From Pedobacter africanus (lineage in GTDB: Bacteria; Bacteroidota; Bacteroidia; Sphingobacteriales; Sphingobacteriaceae), in NCBI RefSeq assembly GCF_900176535.1, contig NZ_FWXT01000004.1, positions 372,001 to 436,000 on the forward strand: 64,000 nt of DNA. The letters are read 5' to 3'. A program made the translations under genes and the position numbers. How positions within the stretch are numbered: the first letter of the stretch is position 1; each line of letters opens with the position of its first letter. The notes under the pieces are model-generated. The model did no database searches and was not told the origin of the DNA. It saw only the letters and a program-made list of their open reading frames with translations. Below, piece after piece: positions 42,281-51,928 of the stretch.

Positions 42281-43465
42281 ATGGAAACACCCCCCAAAAA
42301 ATCATTAAATTTTGATGATACCGAAATTGCGTTCCGCAATAAGTCGAACGCCGAATTAAATGCGGCTTACTGGCTTTTTAAGGTCATCAGCAGTAATTTT
42401 TTAACAAAAATAGGTCCGCCCATTACCAATTTTAGCCTTAACATAGGGTTACCAATCAAAGGCATCATTAAGGCTACGATATTTAAACATTTTTGTGGCG
42501 GGGAAACCATAGCGGAGTGCGAACACACTATTGAACAGCTGCATTCGGGCAATGTAGGTACCATTTTGGACTATTCTGTTGAAGGGGAAGAAGAAGAGGC
42601 TGTTTTTGACTTTACCTGCGAAGAGATCATCAGGACGATTGAACGTGCGGCAGGTGACCCACGTATTCCCATTACGGTTTTTAAGGTAACAGGTATAGGC
42701 AGGTTTGGTCTGCTGGAAAAGCTGGACGCCAAAAAGGAGCTGAGTGCTGCTGAACAGGCAGAATTCGATAAAGTCAGCAAACGTTGCGAAAAAATCTGCC
42801 GCGCAGCATTTGAAAAAAATGTACCCGTTATGGTAGACGCAGAGGAGACCTGGATACAGGATACAATTGACGAACTGGCTATGGATATGATGCGCCTGTT
42901 TAACAGGGAGCAGATTATTGTATACAATACCTACCAGATGTACCGCCACGATAAACTGGCTGATATGAAGGCAGACCACCTGATTGCCAAAGCCGAAGGC
43001 TTTATACTTGGGGTAAAGATGGTACGTGGTGCTTATATGGAAAAGGAAAGGAAACGTGCTGAGGAAATGGGCTATCTTTCGCCAATACAGCCAGATAAGG
43101 CGGCGTCCGACAGGGATTACAATGCTTCTTTACACTACTGCATCGAACACATCGCTGAAATTGCCTTTGTCTGCGGTACGCACAATGAAGAAAGCTGCCG
43201 CATTCTTGCACAGCTGCTGGATGAGCATAACATTAACCATAATCATCCGCATGTTTATTTTGCACAGCTGCTGGGCATGAGCGATAATTTAAGTTTCAAT
43301 TTATCTGACGCAGGTTATAATGTCACCAAGTATGTGCCTTACGGGCCTGTTAAGGCGGTAATGCCCTATCTTTTCAGAAGGGCTCAGGAAAATACTTCTA
43401 TTGCCGGCGCAACCAGCAGGGAGCTTGGCCTGATCATTAAGGAGAAAAAGCGCAGAAGGCTTTAA
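42281..43465 (+). CDS. Proline dehydrogenase
   Basis: A 394-residue FAD-linked proline dehydrogenase, which oxidises proline to pyrroline-5-carboxylate. The (beta/alpha)8 barrel has the family motifs VMVDAEETWIQDTIDELAMDMM, YNTYQMYRHDK, GVKMVRGAYMEKERKRAEE (with the Arg that binds the carboxylate), FVCGTHNEESC and the C-terminal KYVPYGPVKAVMPYLFRRAQENTS. It is a stand-alone enzyme, not the bifunctional PutA, and no pyrroline-5-carboxylate dehydrogenase gene lies nearby. Confidence 0.93.
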   Translation: METPPKKSLNFDDTEIAFRNKSNAELNAAYWLFKVISSNFLTKIGPPITNFSLNIGLPIKGIIKATIFKHFCGGETIAECEHTIEQLHSGNVGTILDYSVEGEEEEAVFDFTCEEIIRTIERAAGDPRIPITVFKVTGIGRFGLLEKLDAKKELSAAEQAEFDKVSKRCEKICRAAFEKNVPVMVDAEETWIQDTIDELAMDMMRLFNREQIIVYNTYQMYRHDKLADMKADHLIAKAEGFILGVKMVRGAYMEKERKRAEEMGYLSPIQPDKAASDRDYNASLHYCIEHIAEIAFVCGTHNEESCRILAQLLDEHNINHNHPHVYFAQLLGMSDNLSFNLSDAGYNVTKYVPYGPVKAVMPYLFRRAQENTSIAGATSRELGLIIKEKKRRRL

Positions 43466-43477
43466 TAAAGTTATACT

Positions 43478-43509
43478 AAAAAAGCCCTTGCATAAGCAAG
43501 GGCTTTTTT
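43478..43509. terminator. Bidirectional terminator between the proline dehydrogenase gene and katG
   Basis: AAAAAAGCCCTTGC, loop of four, GCAAGGGCTTTTTT: a 14-bp perfect stem with T runs on both strands, serving both convergent genes. Confidence 0.9.
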
Positions 43510-43526
43510 ATGTGGCAATTCAAATA

Positions 43527-45800
43527 CTAAGCCAGATCGAACCGGTCAAGGTTCATCACTTTGTTCCATGCTGATACAAAATCGTTAACAAATTTTTGCT
43601 GAGCATCTGCACTTCCATATACTTCAGCTATTGCCCTGAGTTCTGAATTAGAACCAAAAACAAGGTCTGCACGTGTTGCAGTCCATTTTGTTACCCCGGT
43701 AGCGCGGTCTTTGCCTTCATAAATCTCCCTGTCTTCTGAGGCAGCTTTCCAGGAGGTATTCATATCCAGCAGATTTACAAAGAAATCATTGGTGAGCTGA
43801 CCTGCACGAGAGGTAAATATACCATGTCTGCTGCCGTCATAGTTTGTATCTAATACACGCATGCCTCCTACCAGCACAGTCAGTTCCGGCGCTGTAAGTG
43901 TGAGCAGATGGGCTTTATCTATCAGTAATTCTTCGGTAGATACCGGAATTTTTGATTTCCGGTAATTCCGGAAACCATCGGCAATAGGTTCAAGATAGCC
44001 GAAGGATTCTACATCGGTTTGCTCCTGAGCAGCATCCATTCGTCCTGGGCTAAAGGGTACTGTAAGGTTGTGTCCGGCTGCTGCTGCCGCTTGTTCTACT
44101 CCCGCACACCCTGCCAGTACAATCAGATCGGCCAGGGAAACACTTTTACCATTGGCCTGGGCAGCATTAAATTCTTTCTGAATGTTTTCCAGCCCGTCCA
44201 GTACCTTTTGCAATTGCGGCGGATTGTTTACCTGCCAGTATTTTTGCGGGGCAAGCCTGATGCGGGCACCATTGGCACCACCGCGTTTATCGGAACCACG
44301 GAAGGTTGAAGCAGAGGCCCATGCGGTAGTGATCAGTTCAGATGTGGTTAATCCTGATGCCAGGATTTTGGCTTTCAGGGAGGTCAGGTCAGCGTCAGTG
44401 ACCAACTGATGGTCAACAGCTGGGATAGGGTCTTGCCACAACAATATTTCTTCCGGTACATCCGGTCCAAGATAGCGTGAACGGGGACCCATATCGCGAT
44501 GTGTCAGTTTGAACCAGGCACGGGCAAAGGCATCTGCAAATGCATCCGGATTTTCAAGGAAGCGGCGGGATATTTTTTCATAAGCAGGGTCGAACCTCAA
44601 TGAAAGGTCGGTAGTCAGCATCATGGGAAGCTGCTTTTTCGAACTGTCAAATGCATGCGGAATAACGGCCTCAGCATCTTTGGCGACCCATTGATGCGCA
44701 CCGGCAGGGCTTTTTGTAAGCTGCCACTCGTGGCCAAACAGGTTCTCAAAGAAATTATTGCTCCATTGGGTAGGTGTTTTGGTCCAGGTAACTTCCAGCC
44801 CGCTGGTAATGGCATCTGCACCTTTACCAGTGCCAAATTTGCTGGCCCAGCCAAAGCCCTGCTGTTCAATACCGGCAGCCTCGGGCTCTTTACCCACCAG
44901 GGCTGTATCACCTGCACCGTGGGTTTTGCCGAAACTATGACCGCCTGCTATCAGCGCTACTGTTTCTTCATCGTCCATGGCCATCCGTCCAAAGGTATCA
45001 CGGATATCCCTGGCTGCGGCTACGGGATCTGGATTTCCATCCGGGCCCTCCGGATTTACATAAATCAGTCCCATTTGTACAGCGGCAAGTGGTTTTTCCA
45101 GTTTTCTGGAGTGGATGTCCCCATCGGCATTGTCATCCGCCACCAATACGCTATCACCTTCAACCCCGGGAGAACCATGTGCATAACGCAGGTCTCCACC
45201 CAACCATGTTTTTTCAGTACCCCAGTACACAGACTCATCCGCCTCCCAGACATCCTCACGTCCGCCGGCAAAGCCAAAGGTTTTAAAGCCCATTGATTCC
45301 AGAGCAACATTACCCGTGAGTATCATCAGGTCTGCCCAGGAGATGCTGCGGCCATATTTTTGCTTGATTGGCCATAGTAACCTCCGTGCCTTATCCAGAC
45401 TAACATTATCAGGCCAGCTATTTAAAGGAGCAAAGCGTTGTAGTCCTGCACCAGCGCCCCCACGTCCATCACCTACACGATAGGTGCCTGCACTATGCCA
45501 TGCCATACGGATGAACAGACCGCCATAGTGACCAAAGTCTGCCGGCCACCAATCCTGGGAGTCGGTCATGAGTGCATGCAGGTCTTGTTTTACCGCTTCA
45601 AGGTCCAGGCTGTTAAAGGCTGCTGCATAATTGAATTCTGAACCCATAGGGTTCGATAGGGAAGAGTGCTGGCGAAGGATATTTAATTTTAACTGATTTG
45701 GCCACCAATCGGGATTCCGTGTACCGCCACCGCCAACATTATGCTTCATGCTGCCGTTATGAAACGGACATTTACTGATGTCATTAGAATTGTTTTCCAT
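43527..45800 (-). CDS. katG: Catalase-peroxidase
   Basis: A 757-residue class I haem peroxidase with catalase activity, which removes hydrogen peroxide. It has the duplicated peroxidase domains. The active site MAWHSAGTYRVGDGRGGAG supplies the distal Arg/Trp/His, IYVNPEGPDG the Tyr and FGRMAMDDEET the Met of the Trp-Tyr-Met adduct unique to KatG. GGHSFGKTHGA carries the proximal His. No signal peptide is seen. The 160 bases upstream show no promoter I can assign with confidence. Confidence 0.97.
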   Translation of the reverse strand: MENNSNDISKCPFHNGSMKHNVGGGGTRNPDWWPNQLKLNILRQHSSLSNPMGSEFNYAAAFNSLDLEAVKQDLHALMTDSQDWWPADFGHYGGLFIRMAWHSAGTYRVGDGRGGAGAGLQRFAPLNSWPDNVSLDKARRLLWPIKQKYGRSISWADLMILTGNVALESMGFKTFGFAGGREDVWEADESVYWGTEKTWLGGDLRYAHGSPGVEGDSVLVADDNADGDIHSRKLEKPLAAVQMGLIYVNPEGPDGNPDPVAAARDIRDTFGRMAMDDEETVALIAGGHSFGKTHGAGDTALVGKEPEAAGIEQQGFGWASKFGTGKGADAITSGLEVTWTKTPTQWSNNFFENLFGHEWQLTKSPAGAHQWVAKDAEAVIPHAFDSSKKQLPMMLTTDLSLRFDPAYEKISRRFLENPDAFADAFARAWFKLTHRDMGPRSRYLGPDVPEEILLWQDPIPAVDHQLVTDADLTSLKAKILASGLTTSELITTAWASASTFRGSDKRGGANGARIRLAPQKYWQVNNPPQLQKVLDGLENIQKEFNAAQANGKSVSLADLIVLAGCAGVEQAAAAAGHNLTVPFSPGRMDAAQEQTDVESFGYLEPIADGFRNYRKSKIPVSTEELLIDKAHLLTLTAPELTVLVGGMRVLDTNYDGSRHGIFTSRAGQLTNDFFVNLLDMNTSWKAASEDREIYEGKDRATGVTKWTATRADLVFGSNSELRAIAEVYGSADAQQKFVNDFVSAWNKVMNLDRFDLA

Positions 45801-45959
45801 ATTTCTTATATAAAATTATTGAGCTGTAACAATGCGCTTTTGTTTTTTGTCTCAGGTATGATTATAAATTTATGGATAATCAGTTCATGATGCAAACAGC
45901 AAATATCTATAAAGGTATAGAGGTTTTCTATTTAACCTCTTTCAATAAATCGGTGTTGA

Positions 45960-46610
45960 CTATAAGATGTGGTTTTCTGTTAAAACCTGTTCCAGCTCTC
46001 GGGGGTGCCTGGTCATTAGCAGCGTGTGTAAACCGGCTAATTTTGCGCCTTCAATGTGCTGCGGACTATCATCTATAAAAAGGGTCTCGTCTGGGTTCAG
46101 GTTATTTTCTTTAATGACCTGCTCAAAGATCTCGATATTGGGTTTACGCAAAAACATTTGTTGCGAGTAATAGGCCTTCTCGAACAATCCTGCATTGTCT
46201 TCCATGTTAAATTCTCTTTTCAGATAATCTACAATGTAATTGTAATGCGTTTCGTTATTGTTGCTCAGTAAAAATGTGCGGTATTTCTGTTTCACTTTAA
46301 GCAACACCTCATGGACCCCTGGAGGTACACCAACCAGTAAACTGTTCCAGGCCTCATCAATTTGCTGGTCTGTGAGGTCATTGTTGCCTGCCGCTTCGCG
46401 GATCCCTTCCCGGAACTGGGCAGGTGAGATGGCCGCGGTTTCAAAATTATTAAAAAGCTGATGGTGGCTTTTGTGCGAAAAGAATTCTGTATTATTGGCA
46501 ATACCAAGTTGTAATAGAGCCTCTTGAGCCTTTTTGAAGTCAATTTCGAAGATTACATTGCCGTAATCGAAAATAATATTTTTTATTTTTTGTGCTAAAA
46601 CTGTTTCCAT
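45960..46610 (-). CDS. HAD superfamily hydrolase (subfamily IA)
   Basis: About 216 residues from the ATG at 46610 (METVLAQ). Motif I is IIFDYGNVIFEID (nucleophile Asp, with Gly-Asn in the YihX-like pattern), motif II LLSNNNE, motif III Lys in RKPNIEIF and motif IV FIDDSPQHIEGA. These are small-molecule phosphatases, often sugar phosphatases; the substrate cannot be told. It lies upstream of katG in the same direction, separated by about 160 bases. Confidence 0.88.
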   Translation of the reverse strand: METVLAQKIKNIIFDYGNVIFEIDFKKAQEALLQLGIANNTEFFSHKSHHQLFNNFETAAISPAQFREGIREAAGNNDLTDQQIDEAWNSLLVGVPPGVHEVLLKVKQKYRTFLLSNNNETHYNYIVDYLKREFNMEDNAGLFEKAYYSQQMFLRKPNIEIFEQVIKENNLNPDETLFIDDSPQHIEGAKLAGLHTLLMTRHPRELEQVLTENHIL

Positions 46611-46663
46611 AATTGAATACAAATATGTAACATTGCACTCGCAAAATCGAAAAGATTTTCACT

Positions 46664-46737
46664 GCGCCTATAGCTCAGTCGGTTAGAGTAGAAGACTCAT
46701 AATCTTTTGGTCCCTGGTTCGAGCCCAGGTGGGCGCA
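46664..46737 (+). tRNA. tRNA-Met (anticodon CAT)
   Basis: A 74-nt cloverleaf: acceptor GCGCCTA pairs with TGGGCGC, the D arm is GCTC...GAGT, the anticodon loop is CTCATAA with anticodon CAT at positions 34-36, and the T arm is CCTGGTTCGAGCCCAGG. G1-C72 pairing excludes the initiator tRNA. Elongator Met or lysidine-modified Ile(CAT) cannot be separated with certainty. CCA is not encoded. Confidence 0.9.
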
Positions 46738-46742
46738 CAGTT

Positions 46743-46777
46743 AAAAGCCGTTTCTAACGTATTAGGAACGGCTTTTT
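46743..46777 (+). terminator. Terminator after the tRNA gene
   Basis: AAAAGCCGTT with TAGGAACGGCTTTTT form a long stem with a small bulge and a run of five Ts, six bases after the tRNA. Confidence 0.85.
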
Positions 46778-46839
46778 AATTTCATCAGGTGCTCATATGC
46801 CTGTTATTGCCATACCTTCGAAAATATAGCAAATTCCAC

Positions 46840-46847
46840 TATCTTTG
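46840..46847 (+). promoter_or_regulatory. -7 element (TATCTTTG) for the ABC-F gene
   Basis: An exact TAnnTTTG match 25 bases before the GTG start at 46873. Confidence 0.55.
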
Positions 46848-46872
46848 CCACTCAATTTAATACCCCCATTTC

Positions 46873-48507
46873 GTGATTAATGTAAATAATATCTCCGTTT
46901 CATTTGGCGGCACCACGCTGTTCAGTGACGTAACCTTTTCAATTAATGAAAATGATAAAATAGCCCTGATGGGTAAAAACGGTGCTGGTAAGTCGACCAT
47001 CCTAAAAATAATTGCCGATGCTGCAAAGCCCACTTCAGGAAATGTAACCGGACCAAAGGATGCTGTAATTGCTTATTTACCACAGCATTTGCTTACACAG
47101 GATAATGTTACCGTATTTGAAGAAACTTTAAAAGCTTTTCAGGAGATGCAGCAGATGCAAAAGGACCTGGACGAGCTGAATGAGCAGCTTACCATCAGGA
47201 CCGACTATGAAAGCGACGATTACATGAAGTTAATCGAGCGGGTATCAGAATTGAGCGAGAAATTCTATTCTGCAGAGGAAGTCAATTATGATGCCGAGGT
47301 AGAAAAAGTACTAAAAGGCCTGGGCTTTGAGCGTAAGGACTTTAGCCGGCCGACTTCTGAGTTTTCGGGTGGTTGGCGCATGCGAATTGAACTGGCCAAG
47401 ATTTTATTGAAGAAACCAGATCTGATTCTACTGGATGAGCCAACCAATCACATGGATATTGAAAGTATTCAATGGCTGGAAGATTTTTTAATCAACTCGG
47501 CAAAGGCCGTAATGGTGATCTCACACGACCGTACTTTTGTAGATAACATCACCAATCGAACAATTGAGGTTACCATGGGCCGGATATATGACTACAAGGC
47601 CAAATACAGCCATTACCTGCAATTGCGTGCCGACCGCCGTGTGCACCAGTTAAAGGCTTACGAAGAACAACAACGTTTTATAGCAGATAACCAGGAGTTT
47701 ATAGATCGCTTCAGAGGTACTTACTCCAAAACTTTACAGGTGCAATCCAGGGTAAAGATGCTTGAAAAACTCGAGGTCATTGAGATTGATGAAGTGGACA
47801 CTTCAGCATTGCGCCTGAAGTTCCCGCCATCGCCGCGTTCTGGTCAATACCCGGTAATTGTTGAGGAGCTGACCAAAAAGTATGGTGATCATGTGGTATT
47901 CGAAAAGGCATCGATGGTAATTGAGCGGGGAGAAAAAGTCGCTTTTGTAGGTAAAAATGGTGAAGGTAAATCGACAATGATTAAGTCCATTATGGGCGAA
48001 ATCGATTTTGAGGGAGGCTTAAAAGTAGGGCACAATGCAAAGATTGGCTACTTCGCCCAAAACCAGGCCGCATTGCTGGATGAGAATTTGACCGTATTTG
48101 AAACGATCGACCAGATTCCCCTAAGCGATGGGACGGTAAAAATCAAAGATTTGTTAGGGGCCTTTATGTTTAGCGGCGACGATATCACCAAAAAGGTAAA
48201 AGTACTTTCGGGGGGCGAGAAAACAAGATTGGCGATGATCAAATTGCTGCTGGAACCTGTAAATGTATTGATCCTGGATGAGCCGACCAACCATTTGGAC
48301 ATGAAGACCAAAGACATTATCAAAGGGGCATTACAGGATTTTGATGGCACCTTGATTCTGGTATCACACGACAGGGATTTCCTGGACGGACTGGCACAAA
48401 AAGTATTCGAATTTGGGAATAAACGCGTGCGCGAACACTTTGAAGACATTAAAGGCTTCCTCGCTTACAAAAAAATGAACAGTTTGAAAGAGATTGAGCA
48501 AAATTAA
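46873..48507 (+). CDS. ABC-F family ATPase (ribosome-associated)
   Basis: A 544-residue protein with two ABC domains and no membrane segments. Walker A motifs are GKNGAGKST and GKNGEGKST; signatures are FSGGWRMRIELA and LSGGEKTRLAMI; both have LDEPTNHMD/LDEPTNHLD. The linker between domains (about residues 240-300, YEEQQRFIADNQEFIDRFR) is the P-site tRNA-interaction motif. ABC-F factors act on translating ribosomes, as translation factors (EttA, Uup) or antibiotic protection proteins. The length and motifs fit the Uup/YbiT group. The start is GTG, giving MINVNNISVSFGG, the typical N terminus. Confidence 0.92.
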   Translation: MINVNNISVSFGGTTLFSDVTFSINENDKIALMGKNGAGKSTILKIIADAAKPTSGNVTGPKDAVIAYLPQHLLTQDNVTVFEETLKAFQEMQQMQKDLDELNEQLTIRTDYESDDYMKLIERVSELSEKFYSAEEVNYDAEVEKVLKGLGFERKDFSRPTSEFSGGWRMRIELAKILLKKPDLILLDEPTNHMDIESIQWLEDFLINSAKAVMVISHDRTFVDNITNRTIEVTMGRIYDYKAKYSHYLQLRADRRVHQLKAYEEQQRFIADNQEFIDRFRGTYSKTLQVQSRVKMLEKLEVIEIDEVDTSALRLKFPPSPRSGQYPVIVEELTKKYGDHVVFEKASMVIERGEKVAFVGKNGEGKSTMIKSIMGEIDFEGGLKVGHNAKIGYFAQNQAALLDENLTVFETIDQIPLSDGTVKIKDLLGAFMFSGDDITKKVKVLSGGEKTRLAMIKLLLEPVNVLILDEPTNHLDMKTKDIIKGALQDFDGTLILVSHDRDFLDGLAQKVFEFGNKRVREHFEDIKGFLAYKKMNSLKEIEQN

Positions 48508-48722
48508 CCGCGTGCTGCAGCGCTTAATAATTTGAGGTAGACCAGGCCGAACAGGGGAAATTTTTGCTGCTGGCATTTGTGGTAGCTGTTGATGGATTTA
48601 TGCTTTGGTGTGTATGGAAGCGTTAATATTTATTCGCCCGTTTAAAATTGACCATTCTGGAAAAGTGATAAATCCTACAAGCATTGAGATAAATTATCCT
48701 CAACTATATCTCCTGCACCAGG

Positions 48723-48730
48723 TAACTTTG
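48723..48730 (+). promoter_or_regulatory. -7 element (TAACTTTG) for the amidohydrolase gene
   Basis: An exact TAnnTTTG match 20 bases before the ATG at 48751. The preceding 200 bases after the ABC-F gene hold no gene I can support. Confidence 0.45.
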
Positions 48731-48750
48731 TTGAATACTATTTTTAGTTT

Positions 48751-50088
48751 ATGGTTTCAGAATCAATTACAAGAAAAAATTTCATCCGCAATTCTTCCAT
48801 CGCGCTGGCAGGTATGATGGCGGTCAGCCACGGTTTAAATGCTAAGCCCGTTCAGGAAGATGCTGCAGTTCCGGCAACCTTTGAGGGGAAAAGTCTGGTA
48901 TTTAAAAATGTCAGATTGGAAACAGGATTTACGTATGAAGGAGATGATATTGTTGCTACAAAAACAGGGCTTTTCTCTGTAGAAATAGAAAACGGGAAAA
49001 TCAAAGATGTGGGTCCCAATCAACCGGATGCAAATGCGATCGATGCCAGGGGCATGTTGATGCTGCCTTCATTTAAGGATATGCACATTCATCTCGACAA
49101 GACTTTCTATGGCGGTCAGTGGCAGGCAATAAGGCGAGGATCAGGCGGTGTAAAGGGGATGATTGCACTTGAACAGAAAATACTGCCGGAAATGCTGAAA
49201 ACCTCTACTTACAAGGCGCAAAAAATGATCGCATTACTGCAGTCGAATGGAACTGCTTTTGCGCGAAGCCATGTGAACATTGAGCCTACTTCGAAGCTGG
49301 ATTCACTGAAGAACTTACAGAAAGCTTTAGAAAATAAAAAGAATGGTTTTGGTGCTGAACTGGTGGCCTTTCCACAGCACGGTGTTTTTTATACCGGGTC
49401 TGTGCCTTACCTGAAAGAGGCTGCGAAAATGGATATTGACTTTATTGGTGGTCTTGATCCTTATTCTATTGATGGCGCCATCGAAAAAACGATAGACCTT
49501 ACGGTCCTGCTGGCTTTAGATCATAGCAAAGGGATCGACATCCACCTGCATGAATCCGGAGAATCTGGCCTAAAAACAATAAACTACCTGATGGATAAGG
49601 TACATGAAAATCCGGCTCTGAAAGGAAAGACCTATCTCAGTCATTGTTTTGCATTGGGCCGCTTAGATCAATCAAAACAGCAAGAAATGGCTGAGAAATT
49701 AGCTGCTGCAGAGATCGGCATCGTTTCTACCATTCCTTTTGGCGGATTGGTCATGCCAATCCCGACATTAATGAAGGCAGGTGTGAAAGTAACAACAGGA
49801 AACGACAGCATTGTGGACCACTGGAATACATTTGGGACGGGGAGTGTGCTGCAAAAAGCCAATCTGGCGGCACAGCTGTACGGATATTCTACAGAATTTG
49901 GCCTTTCAAGAATTTTAAAACTGGCAACCGCAGGGCCCTTGCCCCTGGACGATAAGGGTGTTCAGCAATGGCCAAAAGCAGGAGATGAGGCCAGTTTGGT
50001 TTTCATTGATGCAAGCTGTTCAGCCGAGGCGGTTTCCCGGATATCGCCTGTAAAGTCCCTGATGTATAAAGGGAATGTCGTTTTTTAA
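48751..50088 (+). CDS. Exported amidohydrolase (cytosine deaminase-like)
   Basis: A 445-residue amidohydrolase superfamily enzyme. The N terminus TRKNFIRNSSIALAGMMAV resembles a Tat-type or plain signal peptide, ending near LNAKP. Metal-site motifs of the cytosine deaminase/AtzC type are present: HIHLDKTF (first His pair), RSHVNIEP, DIHLHESGESG and TTGNDSI. The barrel is therefore likely to bind a metal and hydrolyse an amide or amidine. The substrate is unknown; an exported cytosine-deaminase-like enzyme is unusual for the family, where most members are cytosolic. Confidence 0.8.
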   Translation: MVSESITRKNFIRNSSIALAGMMAVSHGLNAKPVQEDAAVPATFEGKSLVFKNVRLETGFTYEGDDIVATKTGLFSVEIENGKIKDVGPNQPDANAIDARGMLMLPSFKDMHIHLDKTFYGGQWQAIRRGSGGVKGMIALEQKILPEMLKTSTYKAQKMIALLQSNGTAFARSHVNIEPTSKLDSLKNLQKALENKKNGFGAELVAFPQHGVFYTGSVPYLKEAAKMDIDFIGGLDPYSIDGAIEKTIDLTVLLALDHSKGIDIHLHESGESGLKTINYLMDKVHENPALKGKTYLSHCFALGRLDQSKQQEMAEKLAAAEIGIVSTIPFGGLVMPIPTLMKAGVKVTTGNDSIVDHWNTFGTGSVLQKANLAAQLYGYSTEFGLSRILKLATAGPLPLDDKGVQQWPKAGDEASLVFIDASCSAEAVSRISPVKSLMYKGNVVF

Positions 50089-50163
50089 CGGAAATCAGAA
50101 CTTTATAAATTGCGCATCCGGCATTTGCAGAAGACCGGTATTAAAAATGTCCTTTTAGAAACA

Positions 50164-50171
50164 TAAATTTG
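50164..50171 (+). promoter_or_regulatory. -7 element (TAAATTTG) for the DinB-like gene
   Basis: An exact TAnnTTTG match 14 bases before the ATG at 50186. Confidence 0.45.
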
Positions 50172-50185
50172 AATAAAAAACTTTT

Positions 50186-50641
50186 ATGTTGGACCAACTA
50201 AGAAAATACAGCAATTGGGCAAATTCACTTTTGTTGGATACCTTAATAGCCAATTCCAGCTCACTTCCTGAATCCTGTATTTTATTGTTTAGCCACATTG
50301 TAAATGCACAAACGATATGGGTTTGCAGAATAAAGGGCATCGTGCCTGAAGTGAGTGTCTGGCAGCTACATGATCTGGAATTATGTAAAGCACTCCTTGA
50401 GAAAAGTGCAAAAGAGTTGTCGCAAATAGTATATTCCGAGGCCACCGAATCCCCGGTTATTAAGTACACCGTCTCAACCGGTGATTATTACGAAACATCA
50501 GTTTTTGATATTTTGCTACACGTTTTTAACCATGGTACTTATCACCGTGCGCAGATAGCCAAAGAAATGAAGCTGCATCACCTTAAACCTGTCAATACAG
50601 ATTACATCCAATTTGTGAGACTGCAATCCGAAAGAACTTAA
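50186..50641 (+). CDS. DinB family protein
   Basis: A 151-residue four-helix bundle of the DinB/YfiT type. The three metal-binding histidines can be placed at FSHIVNAQ and at HVFNHGTYHRAQIAKEM (H-x3-H type). Some members are thiol-dependent transferases that use bacillithiol or other low-molecular-weight thiols, others are damage-inducible with unknown activity. It has its own promoter-like element and stands alone. Confidence 0.85.
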   Translation: MLDQLRKYSNWANSLLLDTLIANSSSLPESCILLFSHIVNAQTIWVCRIKGIVPEVSVWQLHDLELCKALLEKSAKELSQIVYSEATESPVIKYTVSTGDYYETSVFDILLHVFNHGTYHRAQIAKEMKLHHLKPVNTDYIQFVRLQSERT

Positions 50642-50714
50642 AGATCTGCATAAATAATCTACTACTTCAGGGGCTTTAAATCGTCTATAATTAACAACCA
50701 AGCAAATTAAAGAT

Positions 50715-51926
50715 ATGCCTATAAATTTACAGACCGAAAACCGGAGAAGCTTCCTTAAAGGAGGGCTTTTATTAAGCGGACTTGCGCTGTTGGAGCCACA
50801 GCTGGCAGTTTCACACCCTGGTAATTTGTCCGAAGAAGAATTCAGGATCCTTACAGGACCTTACTTACAAACCAATTTTGGAAATGGGATTTCCATATTA
50901 TGGATTACCAGTAAAAACAGCAGTAGTTGGGTTGAATATGGAGAATCGGCTGATCAGTTAATAAATAAGGCTTTTGGAAAAAGCGAACTAGGCCTAAAGC
51001 CTGCCGGCAGATTGAACTGTATAAAATTATCTGGCTTAAAACCGGGTGTGAAATATTATTATAGAATTGTTTCCAGAGAGATCCTGGATTTTCAGCCCTA
51101 TAAATTAAGCTATGGTCAGACAATCTCCGGAGCTGTGGAAAGCTTTTTAAATACTGATAGCACTAAGGATGAGATTTCTTTTGTGATGATGAATGACATA
51201 CACGATCGTCCGAAATCTATTGCGGCACTTTTAGATCTGGACAAAGGCAATAAGCGGGACTTTGTTTTTTTTAATGGTGATGTTTTTGACTATCATACGG
51301 ATGAAAAACAGATCATTGATCACTTACTGCAGCCTTGTGTGGATTACTTTGCGAAAACAATCCCGTTCGTGTATGTACGTGGCAATCATGAAACCAGGGG
51401 TAAATTTGCGCGGGATATGGCTGGGTACTTTGATCATGTAGGTTATACCGCATTTACTTTGGGCCCGGTACGTTTCGTAATCCTGGATACGGGAGAAGAT
51501 AAAGAAGATGCCCATCCGGTATATGCCGGAATAGTTGATTTTGACCAATATCGCGAAGAACAAGCTATTTGGCTGCAGCAGGAAGTAAACAAAAAAGAGT
51601 TTAGAAATGCTGTTTTTCGTGTGGTGCTGATGCACATTCCCCCTCGTTATTCTGGTGATGCACATGGCCCTGTTCATTGTACCAGGCTCTTTGAACCCAT
51701 TATGAACAGGGCCAAAGTAGACCTGGTAATGAGTGGTCATACCCATCGTTATAAGGTTCACCCACCGGCTGAAGGACTGAACCGGTATCCGATCATCATT
51801 GGAGGAGGGCCAAAGGAAGGGACCAGAACACTGACCCGCTTTACGGCGAACAGAAAACAGATAACGGTAAGCATGCTGGACGACTCCGGAAAAGAAGTAG
51901 GCAGTTACCTCGTAAACAAACGATAG
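50715..51926 (+). CDS. Tat-exported metallophosphoesterase (purple acid phosphatase-like)
   Basis: A 403-residue exported protein. The N terminus has a twin-arginine signal (NRRSFLKGGLLLSGLALLEP). A fibronectin III-like domain (about residues 45-140, TGPYLQTNFGNGISILWITS to LKPGVKYYYRI) precedes a calcineurin-like catalytic domain. Metal ligands appear in MNDIHD, FFNGDVFD, GNHE, VVLMHIPPR and MSGHTHRYKV. This is the purple acid phosphatase layout, although the first metal motif DxH reads DIH. The Tat route fits export of a folded metalloenzyme. A Crp/Fnr gene follows two bases after the stop. Confidence 0.88.
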   Translation: MPINLQTENRRSFLKGGLLLSGLALLEPQLAVSHPGNLSEEEFRILTGPYLQTNFGNGISILWITSKNSSSWVEYGESADQLINKAFGKSELGLKPAGRLNCIKLSGLKPGVKYYYRIVSREILDFQPYKLSYGQTISGAVESFLNTDSTKDEISFVMMNDIHDRPKSIAALLDLDKGNKRDFVFFNGDVFDYHTDEKQIIDHLLQPCVDYFAKTIPFVYVRGNHETRGKFARDMAGYFDHVGYTAFTLGPVRFVILDTGEDKEDAHPVYAGIVDFDQYREEQAIWLQQEVNKKEFRNAVFRVVLMHIPPRYSGDAHGPVHCTRLFEPIMNRAKVDLVMSGHTHRYKVHPPAEGLNRYPIIIGGGPKEGTRTLTRFTANRKQITVSMLDDSGKEVGSYLVNKR

Positions 51927-51928
51927 GC

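Noticed and set aside
44655..45296. A 213-residue open frame on the plus strand opposite katG
   Set aside because: Antisense to the catalase-peroxidase core, with no family motif or promoter.
46664..46737. Initiator tRNA-fMet
   Set aside because: Position 1 pairs with position 72 (G-C), whereas bacterial initiator tRNAs have a mismatch there.
48508..48620. Possible C-terminal fragment of a gene on the minus strand (about 39 codons, ending LLSAAARG)
   Set aside because: It has no start codon, no recognised family and is bounded upstream by a stop; too weak to list as a gene relic.
48605..48817. A 70-codon plus-strand frame before the amidohydrolase
   Set aside because: It overlaps the amidohydrolase start in another frame and has no domain or promoter of its own.
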